DNA of 33,746 nucleotides from Pseudomonadales bacterium (GTDB lineage Bacteria > Pseudomonadota > Gammaproteobacteria > Pseudomonadales > Azotimanducaceae): contig JACKNX010000029.1 of NCBI GenBank assembly GCA_024234635.1, forward strand, positions 1 to 33,746, in the 5' to 3' direction. Numbering within the stretch: position 1 is the first letter of the stretch; each line of letters opens with the position of its first letter. Positions 16,991 through 23,762 of the stretch are shown here, piece after piece. The notes beneath the pieces are model-generated. The model searched no databases. It was not told the origin of the DNA and saw only the letters and a list, made by a program, of their open reading frames with translations. The translations under genes were made by a program, and so were the position numbers.

Positions 16991-17473
16991 ATGAACACGT
17001 CAGTCCCAATCGATATCGGCATCAGCGACGCGGACCGCACCGCGATCGCCGGCGGCCTGTCGCGCCTGCTTGCCGACACCTACACGCTGTATCTCACCAC
17101 CCACAATTTTCACTGGAACGTGACCGGGCCGATGTTCAATACGCTGCACGCGATGTTCATGACCCAGTACACCGAGATGTGGAATGCCGTGGATCTGATT
17201 GCCGAGCGCATCCGCTCGCTCGGTCACGCGGCGCCGGGGTCCTATTCGCAGTACGCCGAACTTGCCAGCCTGGCCGATGCGCCGGAAGTGCCGCCGAAGG
17301 CCATGGACATGGTGGCGATCCTCGTGCGCGGGCATGAAGCAGTGGCACGTACCGCACGCAGCGTGGTGTCCGCGGTCGAGGCCGCGGGAGACGAGCCGAC
17401 CGCGGACCTGCTGACCCAGCGACTGGCCGTGCACGAGAAGACGGCGTGGATGCTGCGCAGCCTGCTGGAATAG
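16991..17473 (+). CDS. dps: Dps-family DNA-binding ferritin-like protein
   Basis: The 160-residue protein has the Dps signature HNFHWNVTGPMFNTLH (38-53) and AVDLIAERIRSLG. Dps dodecamers oxidise Fe(II) with peroxide and store it, protecting DNA. By spacing, the ferroxidase ligands equivalent to E. coli His51, His63, Asp78 and Glu82 are His41, His53, Asp68 and Glu72. The Asp67 position is Met57 instead of an acid. The N-terminal tail is short and not lysine-rich, so DNA binding through the tail is doubtful. The ATG at 16991 has a strong GGAGG site; an in-frame start at 16904 would add 29 unlikely residues. It is divergent from the phosphotransferase. Confidence 0.93.
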   Translation: MNTSVPIDIGISDADRTAIAGGLSRLLADTYTLYLTTHNFHWNVTGPMFNTLHAMFMTQYTEMWNAVDLIAERIRSLGHAAPGSYSQYAELASLADAPEVPPKAMDMVAILVRGHEAVARTARSVVSAVEAAGDEPTADLLTQRLAVHEKTAWMLRSLLE

Positions 17474-17496
17474 GACGCGTTCGCACCCAGCGCGTC
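17474..17496. terminator. Weak hairpin between convergent dps and DUF35 genes
   Basis: GACGCG (17474-17479) and CGCGTC (17491-17496) form a 6-bp stem with an 11-nt loop in the 21-nt gap between the two convergent stops. There is no T-run. It is the only candidate for termination at this junction. Confidence 0.25.
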
Positions 17497-17899
17497 AGGG
17501 GACAAGCCGGAACTGCGGGATATTGATGGCGTCGCTGCGGCGCTCGAAGGTGAGTTGCACCGGTGCGCCGATGGCCACCGCTTCGAGGGGCGAGTCGATG
17601 ATGTTGCTCATCATCGTCGGCCCCTCTGCCAGTTCGATCAACGCCACGACGTACGGCACGTCCGCGTCGAACGCCGCCGAGACCGCACGGCGGATGATGG
17701 TAAAAGTGCGGATGATGCCATGCCCGCTGGCGTCGACAGGTTCCGGTGATACCGCGCCGCACTGCGCGCACAGGACGCGCGGATAGAACTGCACGCTGGC
17801 GCAGGCCGCACAGCGTTGCAGCAGCAGCCGACCCGTGTTGCAGGCTTCCCAGTAGGCCCGGCTTTCGGCGTCGACCGGTGGCAGGGGTTTGTCGCTCAC
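17495..17899 (-). CDS. DUF35 / OB-fold zinc-ribbon partner of the thiolase-like protein
   Basis: The 134-residue protein has a zinc ribbon with Cys30, Cys33, Cys44 and Cys47, the same positions as in the DUF35 protein encoded at 9120-9539. It is followed by an OB-fold (VPYVVALIELAEGPTMMSNI, then GAPVQLTFERR). The GTG start at 17899 overlaps the stop of the thiolase-like gene by 4 nt (GTGA), a strong sign of coupled translation and of a physical complex. In Ltp2-type aldolases of steroid side-chain degradation the DUF35 partner is required for activity, so a similar role is inferred here. Confidence 0.88.
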   Translation of the reverse strand: MSDKPLPPVDAESRAYWEACNTGRLLLQRCAACASVQFYPRVLCAQCGAVSPEPVDASGHGIIRTFTIIRRAVSAAFDADVPYVVALIELAEGPTMMSNIIDSPLEAVAIGAPVQLTFERRSDAINIPQFRLVP

Positions 17900-19065
17900 A
17901 GCGTTGCCTCCGTGCCGAGCAGGACGGTGCAGTGGCTGGACAGGATGCCGCCCTGGGCATGCACCAGCGCCACGTTGGCGTCCGCCACCTGACGTTCGCC
18001 AAGACCCCCGCGCAATTGCCGCACGGACTCGGTGAGCGCAAACATCGAGCCAGGATTGCCGGGATGTGTATGTGACAGCAGGCCCCCGTGGGTATTGATG
18101 GGCAGGCGGCCACCCGGTGCGCCGTCCCCGCGCAGGAAAAAATCGCCTGCTTCGCCAACGCCGCACAACCCCAGATCTTCCATTTCAATCAACACTACTG
18201 GCGTGAAACAGTCGTAGACCTGTGCGAGATCCACATCGGCCGGCGATAGTCCGGCCATGGCATAGGCGCGTTCGCCGCTGAGCCGGGCGGCGGATTGAGT
18301 CAGGGAGGCGGCCTGGCTGATGTGCTCGTGGCCACGACCTTCACCCGCGCCCAGCAGATAGACAGGTGAATGCGGAGCGTGGGCAGCCCTGTCAGCCCGG
18401 GTCAGTACAACGGCGGCGCCGCCGTCGGAGACGAGCGAGCAGTCCAGGAGGCGCAGCGGATCGGCAATCAGGCGACTGGCGAGCACGTCTTCGATGGTGA
18501 TGGGTTTGCGCATTTCCGCGGCTGGATTGAGGCAGGCATGCTGTCGCCCGGAAACCGCCACGGCGGCAAAATGTTCCGGCCGTGCGTCGTAGGCATGCAG
18601 GTAAGCCTGTGCGATGAGGGCGTAGTAGCCGGGAACCGTGGCACCGTAGGGGGTTTCGAACTGGGCGTGGCCGCTGGATGACTGCATGACCATGGCTGCC
18701 TCGCGTGACAGTCCGCTGCGCAGGCTGTCGGCCATGGCGATCACCACGGTATCGCAGATGCCGGCCTCGATGGCGAGTGCCGCCTGGTAGAGCACGGTAA
18801 ACGTGGCGCCACCACCCGCGGCCGCCGTGGCGCAGTAGCGGGGCTTGAGCCCCAGGTATTCGGCGACCATTTCCGCGTGATACATGTGCGGTTGCGCCAT
18901 GCTGTTGCACGTGACAAGCCCATCGACGTCAGCAAGGCGCAGGCCCGCGTCCGCCAGCGCGCCGAGGACCGCTTCCACGCAAAGCGCGGTGGCGCTTTTT
19001 TCCGGCACCTTGCCGACGCGGGTGTCGTGGACGCCGATGATGGCGGTGCTGCCCTTCAGTGCCAT
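17896..19065 (-). CDS. Thiolase-like/Ltp2-like protein without nucleophilic cysteine
   Basis: The 389-residue protein has the thiolase fold layout. Aligned to the true thiolase at 7940-9085 by the following IEAG helix, the nucleophilic cysteine position is Gly85 (ATAAAGGGATFT). The HDCF motif becomes YDCF with Tyr284. His334 (SHTHPGN) and a C-terminal Cys379 are kept. Loss of the cysteine plus a tightly linked DUF35 gene is the pattern of Ltp2-type retro-aldolases that cleave 17-hydroxy steroid-CoA thioesters. Retention of His334 means this is not a clean match, and some uncharacterised SCP2-like proteins look similar. An AGGAG site precedes the ATG at 19065. It is transcribed with MaoC-like, luciferase-like and hydrolase genes. 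Confidence 0.88.
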   Translation of the reverse strand: MALKGSTAIIGVHDTRVGKVPEKSATALCVEAVLGALADAGLRLADVDGLVTCNSMAQPHMYHAEMVAEYLGLKPRYCATAAAGGGATFTVLYQAALAIEAGICDTVVIAMADSLRSGLSREAAMVMQSSSGHAQFETPYGATVPGYYALIAQAYLHAYDARPEHFAAVAVSGRQHACLNPAAEMRKPITIEDVLASRLIADPLRLLDCSLVSDGGAAVVLTRADRAAHAPHSPVYLLGAGEGRGHEHISQAASLTQSAARLSGERAYAMAGLSPADVDLAQVYDCFTPVVLIEMEDLGLCGVGEAGDFFLRGDGAPGGRLPINTHGGLLSHTHPGNPGSMFALTESVRQLRGGLGERQVADANVALVHAQGGILSSHCTVLLGTEATL

Positions 19066-19116
19066 GAATCAGCTCCTGCGGAGGAGAGGACGTCGCGCCA
19101 GGTGCATTGTGTGTAC

Positions 19117-19536
19117 TCAGTCAAACTGCACCGTCGCCTTGCCCGGGGTGATGATGTCGCCGGCTGCGTTCTTCACGAACAGTTCGAACTCGGCGGTGCG
19201 CCGTGTCCTGTCCACCGCAGTCACCACGCCGCCGGTGCAGAGCGTCTCGCCGATGAAGGATGCCTGGCGGTTGGAATATTCCAGGCGTTGCACGAAGCCA
19301 CACTCGCCGAGCCAGTTGTCCACGGCCTGCGCCAGCCAGTCGCCCAGCAGGGGCCCGGCAATGACCAGTCCCTCGTAGCCTTCCACCTCGGTGGCATACG
19401 GCAGGTCATAGTGGATGCGATGCGCGTTCCAGAGAACCGCGTTGTAGAAGAACAACTGCACGTTGTCCGGTGTGTAGTGTGTTTGCGGCAGGGCATCGCC
19501 GACCGCAAGTCTGTCGACGTCCGGAACAGCGGTCAT
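19117..19536 (-). CDS. MaoC/HTD2-like hot-dog dehydratase subunit
   Basis: The 139-residue single hot-dog protein carries NAHRIHYD (37-44) and EGYEGLVIAGPL (52-63), the catalytic and CoA-binding pattern of MaoC/HTD2-type hydratases. These hydrate trans-2-enoyl-CoA to 3-hydroxyacyl-CoA. Its ATG overlaps the stop of the upstream FAS1-like half by 4 nt, so the two probably form a heteromer, as ChsH1/ChsH2-type enoyl-CoA hydratases do. It lies 51 nt upstream of the thiolase-like gene. Confidence 0.88.
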   Translation of the reverse strand: MTAVPDVDRLAVGDALPQTHYTPDNVQLFFYNAVLWNAHRIHYDLPYATEVEGYEGLVIAGPLLGDWLAQAVDNWLGECGFVQRLEYSNRQASFIGETLCTGGVVTAVDRTRRTAEFELFVKNAAGDIITPGKATVQFD

Positions 19537-19985
19537 CGGAGCAGCCTCGTGGTTTTTTCGGTCAGTACCAGCGTGCCGTCGTCGCGCACCACATCCAGTA
19601 CCACTTCGTAGAAAATAAGCGCGCCGCTACGGCCGGCCTTCTCGTAGATGCTGGTCAGTGTGCGTGTTCCTGTCAGCACGTCGCCAGGCCGGATCTTCTG
19701 GAAATACTGGATATCGAGTCCGCCGGCCATCGCCTTTTCCAGCGGGAATCGGGGCAGCAGCCGGTCGATGGATACGCCGTCCGGCGACAGTTCCGACAGC
19801 GGTACCACATCCCAGAACAACGCCACGTGATACAACGGCGGCGCTTCGTCGCCGTCGATGTACCTGCGCTGTGTCTGGCCGGTGGCGATGGCGTACTTGC
19901 GCAGATCCCGGCGGTTGACGACCTCCGTCCGTGGCGGACCTTTGCGCCCGACGGCCGCCAGTACCTCGTCCGTCAGCACGCCCAT
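19533..19985 (-). CDS. FAS1-like dehydratase (MaoC N-terminal domain) subunit
   Basis: The 150-residue protein matches the MaoC_dehydrat_N hot-dog: VNRRDLRKYAIATGQTQRRY near the start, GGLDIQYFQKIRPGDVLTG (about 92-110), and a last strand with VLTEKTTRLL. This half normally lacks the catalytic His/Asp and supports substrate binding beside a catalytic MaoC subunit, here the overlapping next gene. The ATG at 19985 is preceded by GGGAG with about 7 nt spacing; a longer frame from 20120 would overlap the monooxygenase gene. The gap to the luciferase-like gene is 16 nt. Confidence 0.88.
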   Translation of the reverse strand: MGVLTDEVLAAVGRKGPPRTEVVNRRDLRKYAIATGQTQRRYIDGDEAPPLYHVALFWDVVPLSELSPDGVSIDRLLPRFPLEKAMAGGLDIQYFQKIRPGDVLTGTRTLTSIYEKAGRSGALIFYEVVLDVVRDDGTLVLTEKTTRLLR

Positions 19986-20001
19986 GATGGTCTCCCGCTG
20001 C

Positions 20002-21024
20002 TCACGGAGTTGCCGCCAGCGTTGCGCGCACTTTCGGCAGCACCTGCGTCGCCATGTATTCGATGCGTGCGCTGCCCTGTTCGAGCGGCTCGCCAGGGAG
20101 CTGCGCCCAGAAATGCACATCGCGGATTTCGGGATACGTGCGGAGCAGCGTCACGAGTTCACGCACGGCTGTGTCGCCGTCCCATACATCGTACAGCCCT
20201 TCCCGGAGCGCGGTGTCGCCGTCCGGGAACAGGGGAACCTGGTCCGGCGGACCGAACGCTCCCCAGGCAACGTACGCGTTGGTCTGATAAAGGGCGTAAG
20301 GTGCGACACGCCGTGCTTCCGCTTCCGGGTCCGGGGAGATGATGCCCCAGTGGCCGGCGTAGATGGCGCCTGCGCTGCGTGGTTTGCCCTGTGCCGCCAG
20401 TGCCTGGATGTACAGGTCATGGCCGATGCCGCCGGTGGACAGGAATCCGTCGCCCAGGCGCGCGGCGCGGGCAATGGCGGGTTCCGCCATGCCGCCCATG
20501 AGGATGCCCGGACGCGTTGCCGGCACGGGGCGAACGGGCAGGTTGTCCAGCTGGAAACGTTTGCCGTGCAAGGTCACCGGGTTGCCGCTCCACGCCTGAC
20601 GCAGGATTTCGACGCCTTCTTCCATGAGGCTCGGGCGGTGGCGGAGGCTGCGCTTGAAGTAGTTGAATTCCAGTTCCCGGTATCCCAGTCCCACGCCCAG
20701 ATCGAAGCGACCGCGGGTGAGGATCGACAGCGCGGCGGCGTCCTCGGCAAGGCGCACGGGATCCGCCAGTGGCAACAGCATGAGGTTGGTGCCGATGCGC
20801 ATGGACCGTGTGCGTTCGCCGATGGCCGCAGCCAGTACAAGCGGGGAGGGCGTGTATCCGTCTTCCACGAAGTGATGTTCGGTGAGCCACACCGACTGGA
20901 AGCCGAGCGATTCGGCCCAGGCGATCTGCTTCAGGTATTCGGCGTACAGGTCCTCGAAGGCCCAGCGCGCAGGGGCGGGATTGCGGAAGTCGTACCAGAG
21001 GCCGAAGCGGACGTCATGGCTCAT
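20002..21024 (-). CDS. Luciferase-like (LLM class) flavin-dependent oxidoreductase
   Basis: The 340-residue TIM-barrel protein has the LLM markers WLTEHHFVEDGYTPSP (about 47-62), IGTNLMLLPLADPVRLAEDAA and RFDLGVGLGYRELEF (about 106-120). These enzymes use FMNH2 or F420 with O2, or act as F420-dependent dehydrogenases; the cofactor cannot be settled here. The ATG at 21024 overlaps the stop of the alpha/beta hydrolase by 4 nt (ATGA), so I prefer it to an upstream in-frame start at 21102. In context it may oxygenate a ketone or hydroxylate a terpenoid-like ring (inference). Confidence 0.9.
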   Translation of the reverse strand: MSHDVRFGLWYDFRNPAPARWAFEDLYAEYLKQIAWAESLGFQSVWLTEHHFVEDGYTPSPLVLAAAIGERTRSMRIGTNLMLLPLADPVRLAEDAAALSILTRGRFDLGVGLGYRELEFNYFKRSLRHRPSLMEEGVEILRQAWSGNPVTLHGKRFQLDNLPVRPVPATRPGILMGGMAEPAIARAARLGDGFLSTGGIGHDLYIQALAAQGKPRSAGAIYAGHWGIISPDPEAEARRVAPYALYQTNAYVAWGAFGPPDQVPLFPDGDTALREGLYDVWDGDTAVRELVTLLRTYPEIRDVHFWAQLPGEPLEQGSARIEYMATQVLPKVRATLAATP

Positions 21025-21839
21025 GCGCTGATCTCCGACAGGAAGCCGTGCAGCAGGGTCGCGTAGGCGCCGTGATCTTCGATGAAGGGCGCGTGGCCGC
21101 ACCCGGTCATCACCGCCAGCCGGCCGCCCGGCAGCAGGTTCGCGGCAAATTCCGCGATACCCGGGGGAACCACGCCATCCTGGTCGCCAGTGATGACCAG
21201 TGCCGGCATGCCGAGTGAGCGCATGGCGTCGCGCTGGTCGATATGCGCCAGCGCGCCGAGCGAGGCATCCGCGGCGGGACCAGCCTGTAGCGCGAGGTTC
21301 ACCGCTGCCTGTTTCACGGCCTCGCTTACCGGGGCGGCGAACACACCCTGCGTGTAGAGGCCCTGGAGGAAATTCACGCGATCGGCGCGCAGCGCGGTGA
21401 CGGTGGCGGCAACATCCGCGGCGGTACCGCCGTGGGGAAACCCGTCAGCCTGCGTATAGCGCGGCGTGGCGCCTCCCGTGAGCACCAGGCCTCTCACGCG
21501 CGACCCGAGTTTTACGGCGGCATCCACGACCACGGCGCCACCGAGGGACCAGCCATTGAGGACCACACTGTCGAGTGCCAGGTGCTCGCACAGCGCAACC
21601 AGATCGCTGCCGAGAGCGGCAATGGACACGTCGCGGAAATCCTTGTCCGACTGCCCGCACGCGCGATGGTCGTAGACCAGCACGGGCCAGCCGGCGTCGC
21701 ACAGCCCGGCCGTCACGTCGTCCCAGGCGCGCGCGCCCATTCCCCAGCCGTGGCTGAGAACCACCACCGGCAGGCGGCCCGTGGCGGGATAGTATTCATA
21801 GGCGATACAGCGATCGCCTTCGACGGCCAGTCGGCTCAT
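21021..21839 (-). CDS. Alpha/beta hydrolase
   Basis: The 272-residue hydrolase has SHGWGMGARAWDDV for the oxyanion hole (about 29-42), the nucleophile elbow GWSLGG with Ser98, an acid in TGDQDGVVP (Asp221) and His249 in GCGHAPF, a complete triad. It resembles 3-oxoadipate enol-lactonase and ring-cleavage ester hydrolases. Next to a luciferase-like monooxygenase and with a Baeyer-Villiger enzyme 10 kb away, lactone or ester hydrolysis is a reasonable guess. The ATG at 21839 follows a purine-rich AGGGGAGAGCGAG site. It is the first gene of the six-gene minus operon and is divergent from the EthD genes. Confidence 0.92.
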   Translation of the reverse strand: MSRLAVEGDRCIAYEYYPATGRLPVVVLSHGWGMGARAWDDVTAGLCDAGWPVLVYDHRACGQSDKDFRDVSIAALGSDLVALCEHLALDSVVLNGWSLGGAVVVDAAVKLGSRVRGLVLTGGATPRYTQADGFPHGGTAADVAATVTALRADRVNFLQGLYTQGVFAAPVSEAVKQAAVNLALQAGPAADASLGALAHIDQRDAMRSLGMPALVITGDQDGVVPPGIAEFAANLLPGGRLAVMTGCGHAPFIEDHGAYATLLHGFLSEISA

Positions 21840-22010
21840 CTCGCTCTCCCCTGAGTTTGGCGGGCAGATTACCACCAAACCCGGGCCATTCGGTGCCTGC
21901 CCGGCCCGTCGCTTGCTGGTGCGGGACGGCCAGGCTGTTCGGCGGCGCGACAATCCCGATTCGTCCGGAATTGTGTGTACTATCCCGTTGCCGCGGTGGC
22001 GGGGGGAGGC

Positions 22011-22883
22011 ATGTTCAAGGTTTTTGCGTTTCTCAAACGCAATGCACGGCTCACGCACGATGAGTACCGGGCGGCGCATGTGGGCTATCACTGCGGTATC
22101 TCGCGGCGCCTGCGCGGTATTCGCGGCTATACGGTGAACATCTGGGCCAACGCGCCACTCGTGCCCCGACTTGGGTCGCTGGCGGGCGACGTGGTCCGCG
22201 CGGAGCCCCCGGGCTTTCTCGACCTGTGGGACGGGTTCCCCAGCGTTCTGTTCGATAGCCGCGAGGCCTGGGTTTCCGCGCGCGACGCCGAACCGACGCG
22301 GGCCATGGCCTCTGGCCTGGGCATCGATCCGGACTGGACCTACGGACACGGCATGCATGTGTTCGACGGCATTGCCGGGCGGCCTGGCGAGTTCCGCTCC
22401 CACCACCTGCGCATGATCGAACACATTGTGCTGCCGGTCGAACGACCGGAGTGCAAACTCACCAAGCTGGTGCTGTTCTTCCGACGTCGCCCGACACTGG
22501 ACGAATGGCACTTTCAGCGACGCGTACTCACCGACTATGCCGCACTGACGGCGCGGCTGCCCGGGCTCTACGGGTGCATCCTGAATTTTCGTGACGCCGA
22601 CACGGAAGCGGCTTTTCGCGGCTACTTCCCCGAGCAGGGGTGGTGGAACAGCAACGAGGGCCGGCGCCTGCGACAGGACTTCTGCGCGTTGTGGGACGGT
22701 GCCATGGAAATGCATTTCGACAGCGTGGCGGCGTTTGTCGCGGCGCGACGCTCGGCAGCACTGCATCCGCAACTGTGCGCGCTCGAAAGCGAACTGTTCG
22801 ACGCGCACTGGTACGTGGAAGTGGACGAGAACGTCATCGTCATGCCGAACCGCGATCCCGCGCCGGCCTTCTACTACCGCTGA
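22011..22883 (+). CDS. EthD-like two-domain protein, copy A
   Basis: The 290-residue protein has two EthD/dimeric alpha-beta-barrel-like halves. The first begins MFKVFAFLKRNARLTHDEY and carries RAAHVGYH; the second starts at about residue 145 with KLTKLVLFFRRRPTLDEW and has DYAALTARLPGLYGCILNF. EthD proteins accompany oxygenases, and some family folds are decarboxylases or dehydratases, but no catalytic role is proven for this type. The ATG at 22011 matches the start of the paralogue that follows 10 nt after the stop; an upstream in-frame ATG at 21975 is less likely. It heads a plus-strand operon with aldehyde dehydrogenase, SnoaL-like and MFS genes. Confidence 0.85.
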   Translation: MFKVFAFLKRNARLTHDEYRAAHVGYHCGISRRLRGIRGYTVNIWANAPLVPRLGSLAGDVVRAEPPGFLDLWDGFPSVLFDSREAWVSARDAEPTRAMASGLGIDPDWTYGHGMHVFDGIAGRPGEFRSHHLRMIEHIVLPVERPECKLTKLVLFFRRRPTLDEWHFQRRVLTDYAALTARLPGLYGCILNFRDADTEAAFRGYFPEQGWWNSNEGRRLRQDFCALWDGAMEMHFDSVAAFVAARRSAALHPQLCALESELFDAHWYVEVDENVIVMPNRDPAPAFYYR

Positions 22884-22893
22884 CGGAGGCAAT

Positions 22894-23733
22894 GTGCTCA
22901 AGGTATTCGGCTTTGTCCGCCGCCACGCGAATCTCACGCACGATGACTACCGTGCCGCGCATGTGGGCTACCACAACTCCTACGGGCGGCGTCTGAACAA
23001 GATTCGCGGCTATGTGCTCAACGTGCGTGCCAACGAGCCCATCGAATCGACACTGGGACCGTTGGTTACCATGCTGAGCCGCGACGAGCCCATGGATTTT
23101 GATGCGCTGTGGGATGGCTGGGGCCAGCTCGTGTTCGACACCCTGGATGACTATCTTGCCGCCAAGTCACCGGCGCGGGACAAACCAGGGCCGGGCGGAC
23201 TGGAGGAGGACGCCCGCGTTGCCGCCGTGGGTGGCGATGGCGCCTATCTCTACACGGGATCGCCATTCCAGTTCATGGTTGCCGAACACGTGGCGCTGCC
23301 CGTCCGGCGGCCGGAGCGGAAAATCTTCAAGCTGGTGCAGTTCGCGAAACGGCGAACGGAGCTCCCGGAAGCGCTGTTCCGTGCCTATGTCACCGGTCGG
23401 TATGCCCCCATGCTGGCACGGCTGCCCGGACTGCGTGGCCTCATCGTCAATTTCCGCGCCGAGCTGGATGTGATGACCGGCTTCTTTCCGCCGGACGCGG
23501 AAGGCTTTACGCCTGAAGGCATTGCGGTGAGGGAGCGGTTCCATGCGGGATGGGACTGCATCACGGAACTGTGGTTCGATCACGGAGCGCAGTTCGTGCG
23601 CGGCCGGCCCGCGATGTCCGCGCTCGATGCCGTGGAGTCAGAGCTGTTTGCGTCGATCTTCTACCGGGAGGTGGATGAAACCGTTGCGGTGAATCCCAAC
23701 CGCGCGCCGGCGCCGGATTTCTATTTCCGCTGA
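22894..23733 (+). CDS. EthD-like two-domain protein, copy B
   Basis: The 279-residue paralogue of the preceding protein begins MLKVFGFVRRHANLTHDDY with RAAHVGYH. The second half begins near residue 141 (RKIFKLVQFAKRRTELPEA) and has YAPMLARLPGLRGLIVNF. The two are similar over their whole length, including the closing NPNRAPAPDFYFR / MPNRDPAPAFYYR, so they arose by tandem duplication. The start is a GTG at 22894 with GGAGG 4 nt upstream; no in-frame ATG fits. Differences in the middle loop (residues about 90-125) may reflect a heterodimer or a change of ligand. Function is unknown. Confidence 0.85.
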   Translation: MLKVFGFVRRHANLTHDDYRAAHVGYHNSYGRRLNKIRGYVLNVRANEPIESTLGPLVTMLSRDEPMDFDALWDGWGQLVFDTLDDYLAAKSPARDKPGPGGLEEDARVAAVGGDGAYLYTGSPFQFMVAEHVALPVRRPERKIFKLVQFAKRRTELPEALFRAYVTGRYAPMLARLPGLRGLIVNFRAELDVMTGFFPPDAEGFTPEGIAVRERFHAGWDCITELWFDHGAQFVRGRPAMSALDAVESELFASIFYREVDETVAVNPNRAPAPDFYFR

Positions 23734-23762
23734 ATGGCGGACGTCACGAGGAGAGACTAGCG

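Noticed and set aside
21840..22937. Upstream extension of the alpha/beta hydrolase frame to 22937
   Set aside because: The extension is the antisense of the EthD-like copy A gene; the hydrolase fold starts at the ATG at 21839.
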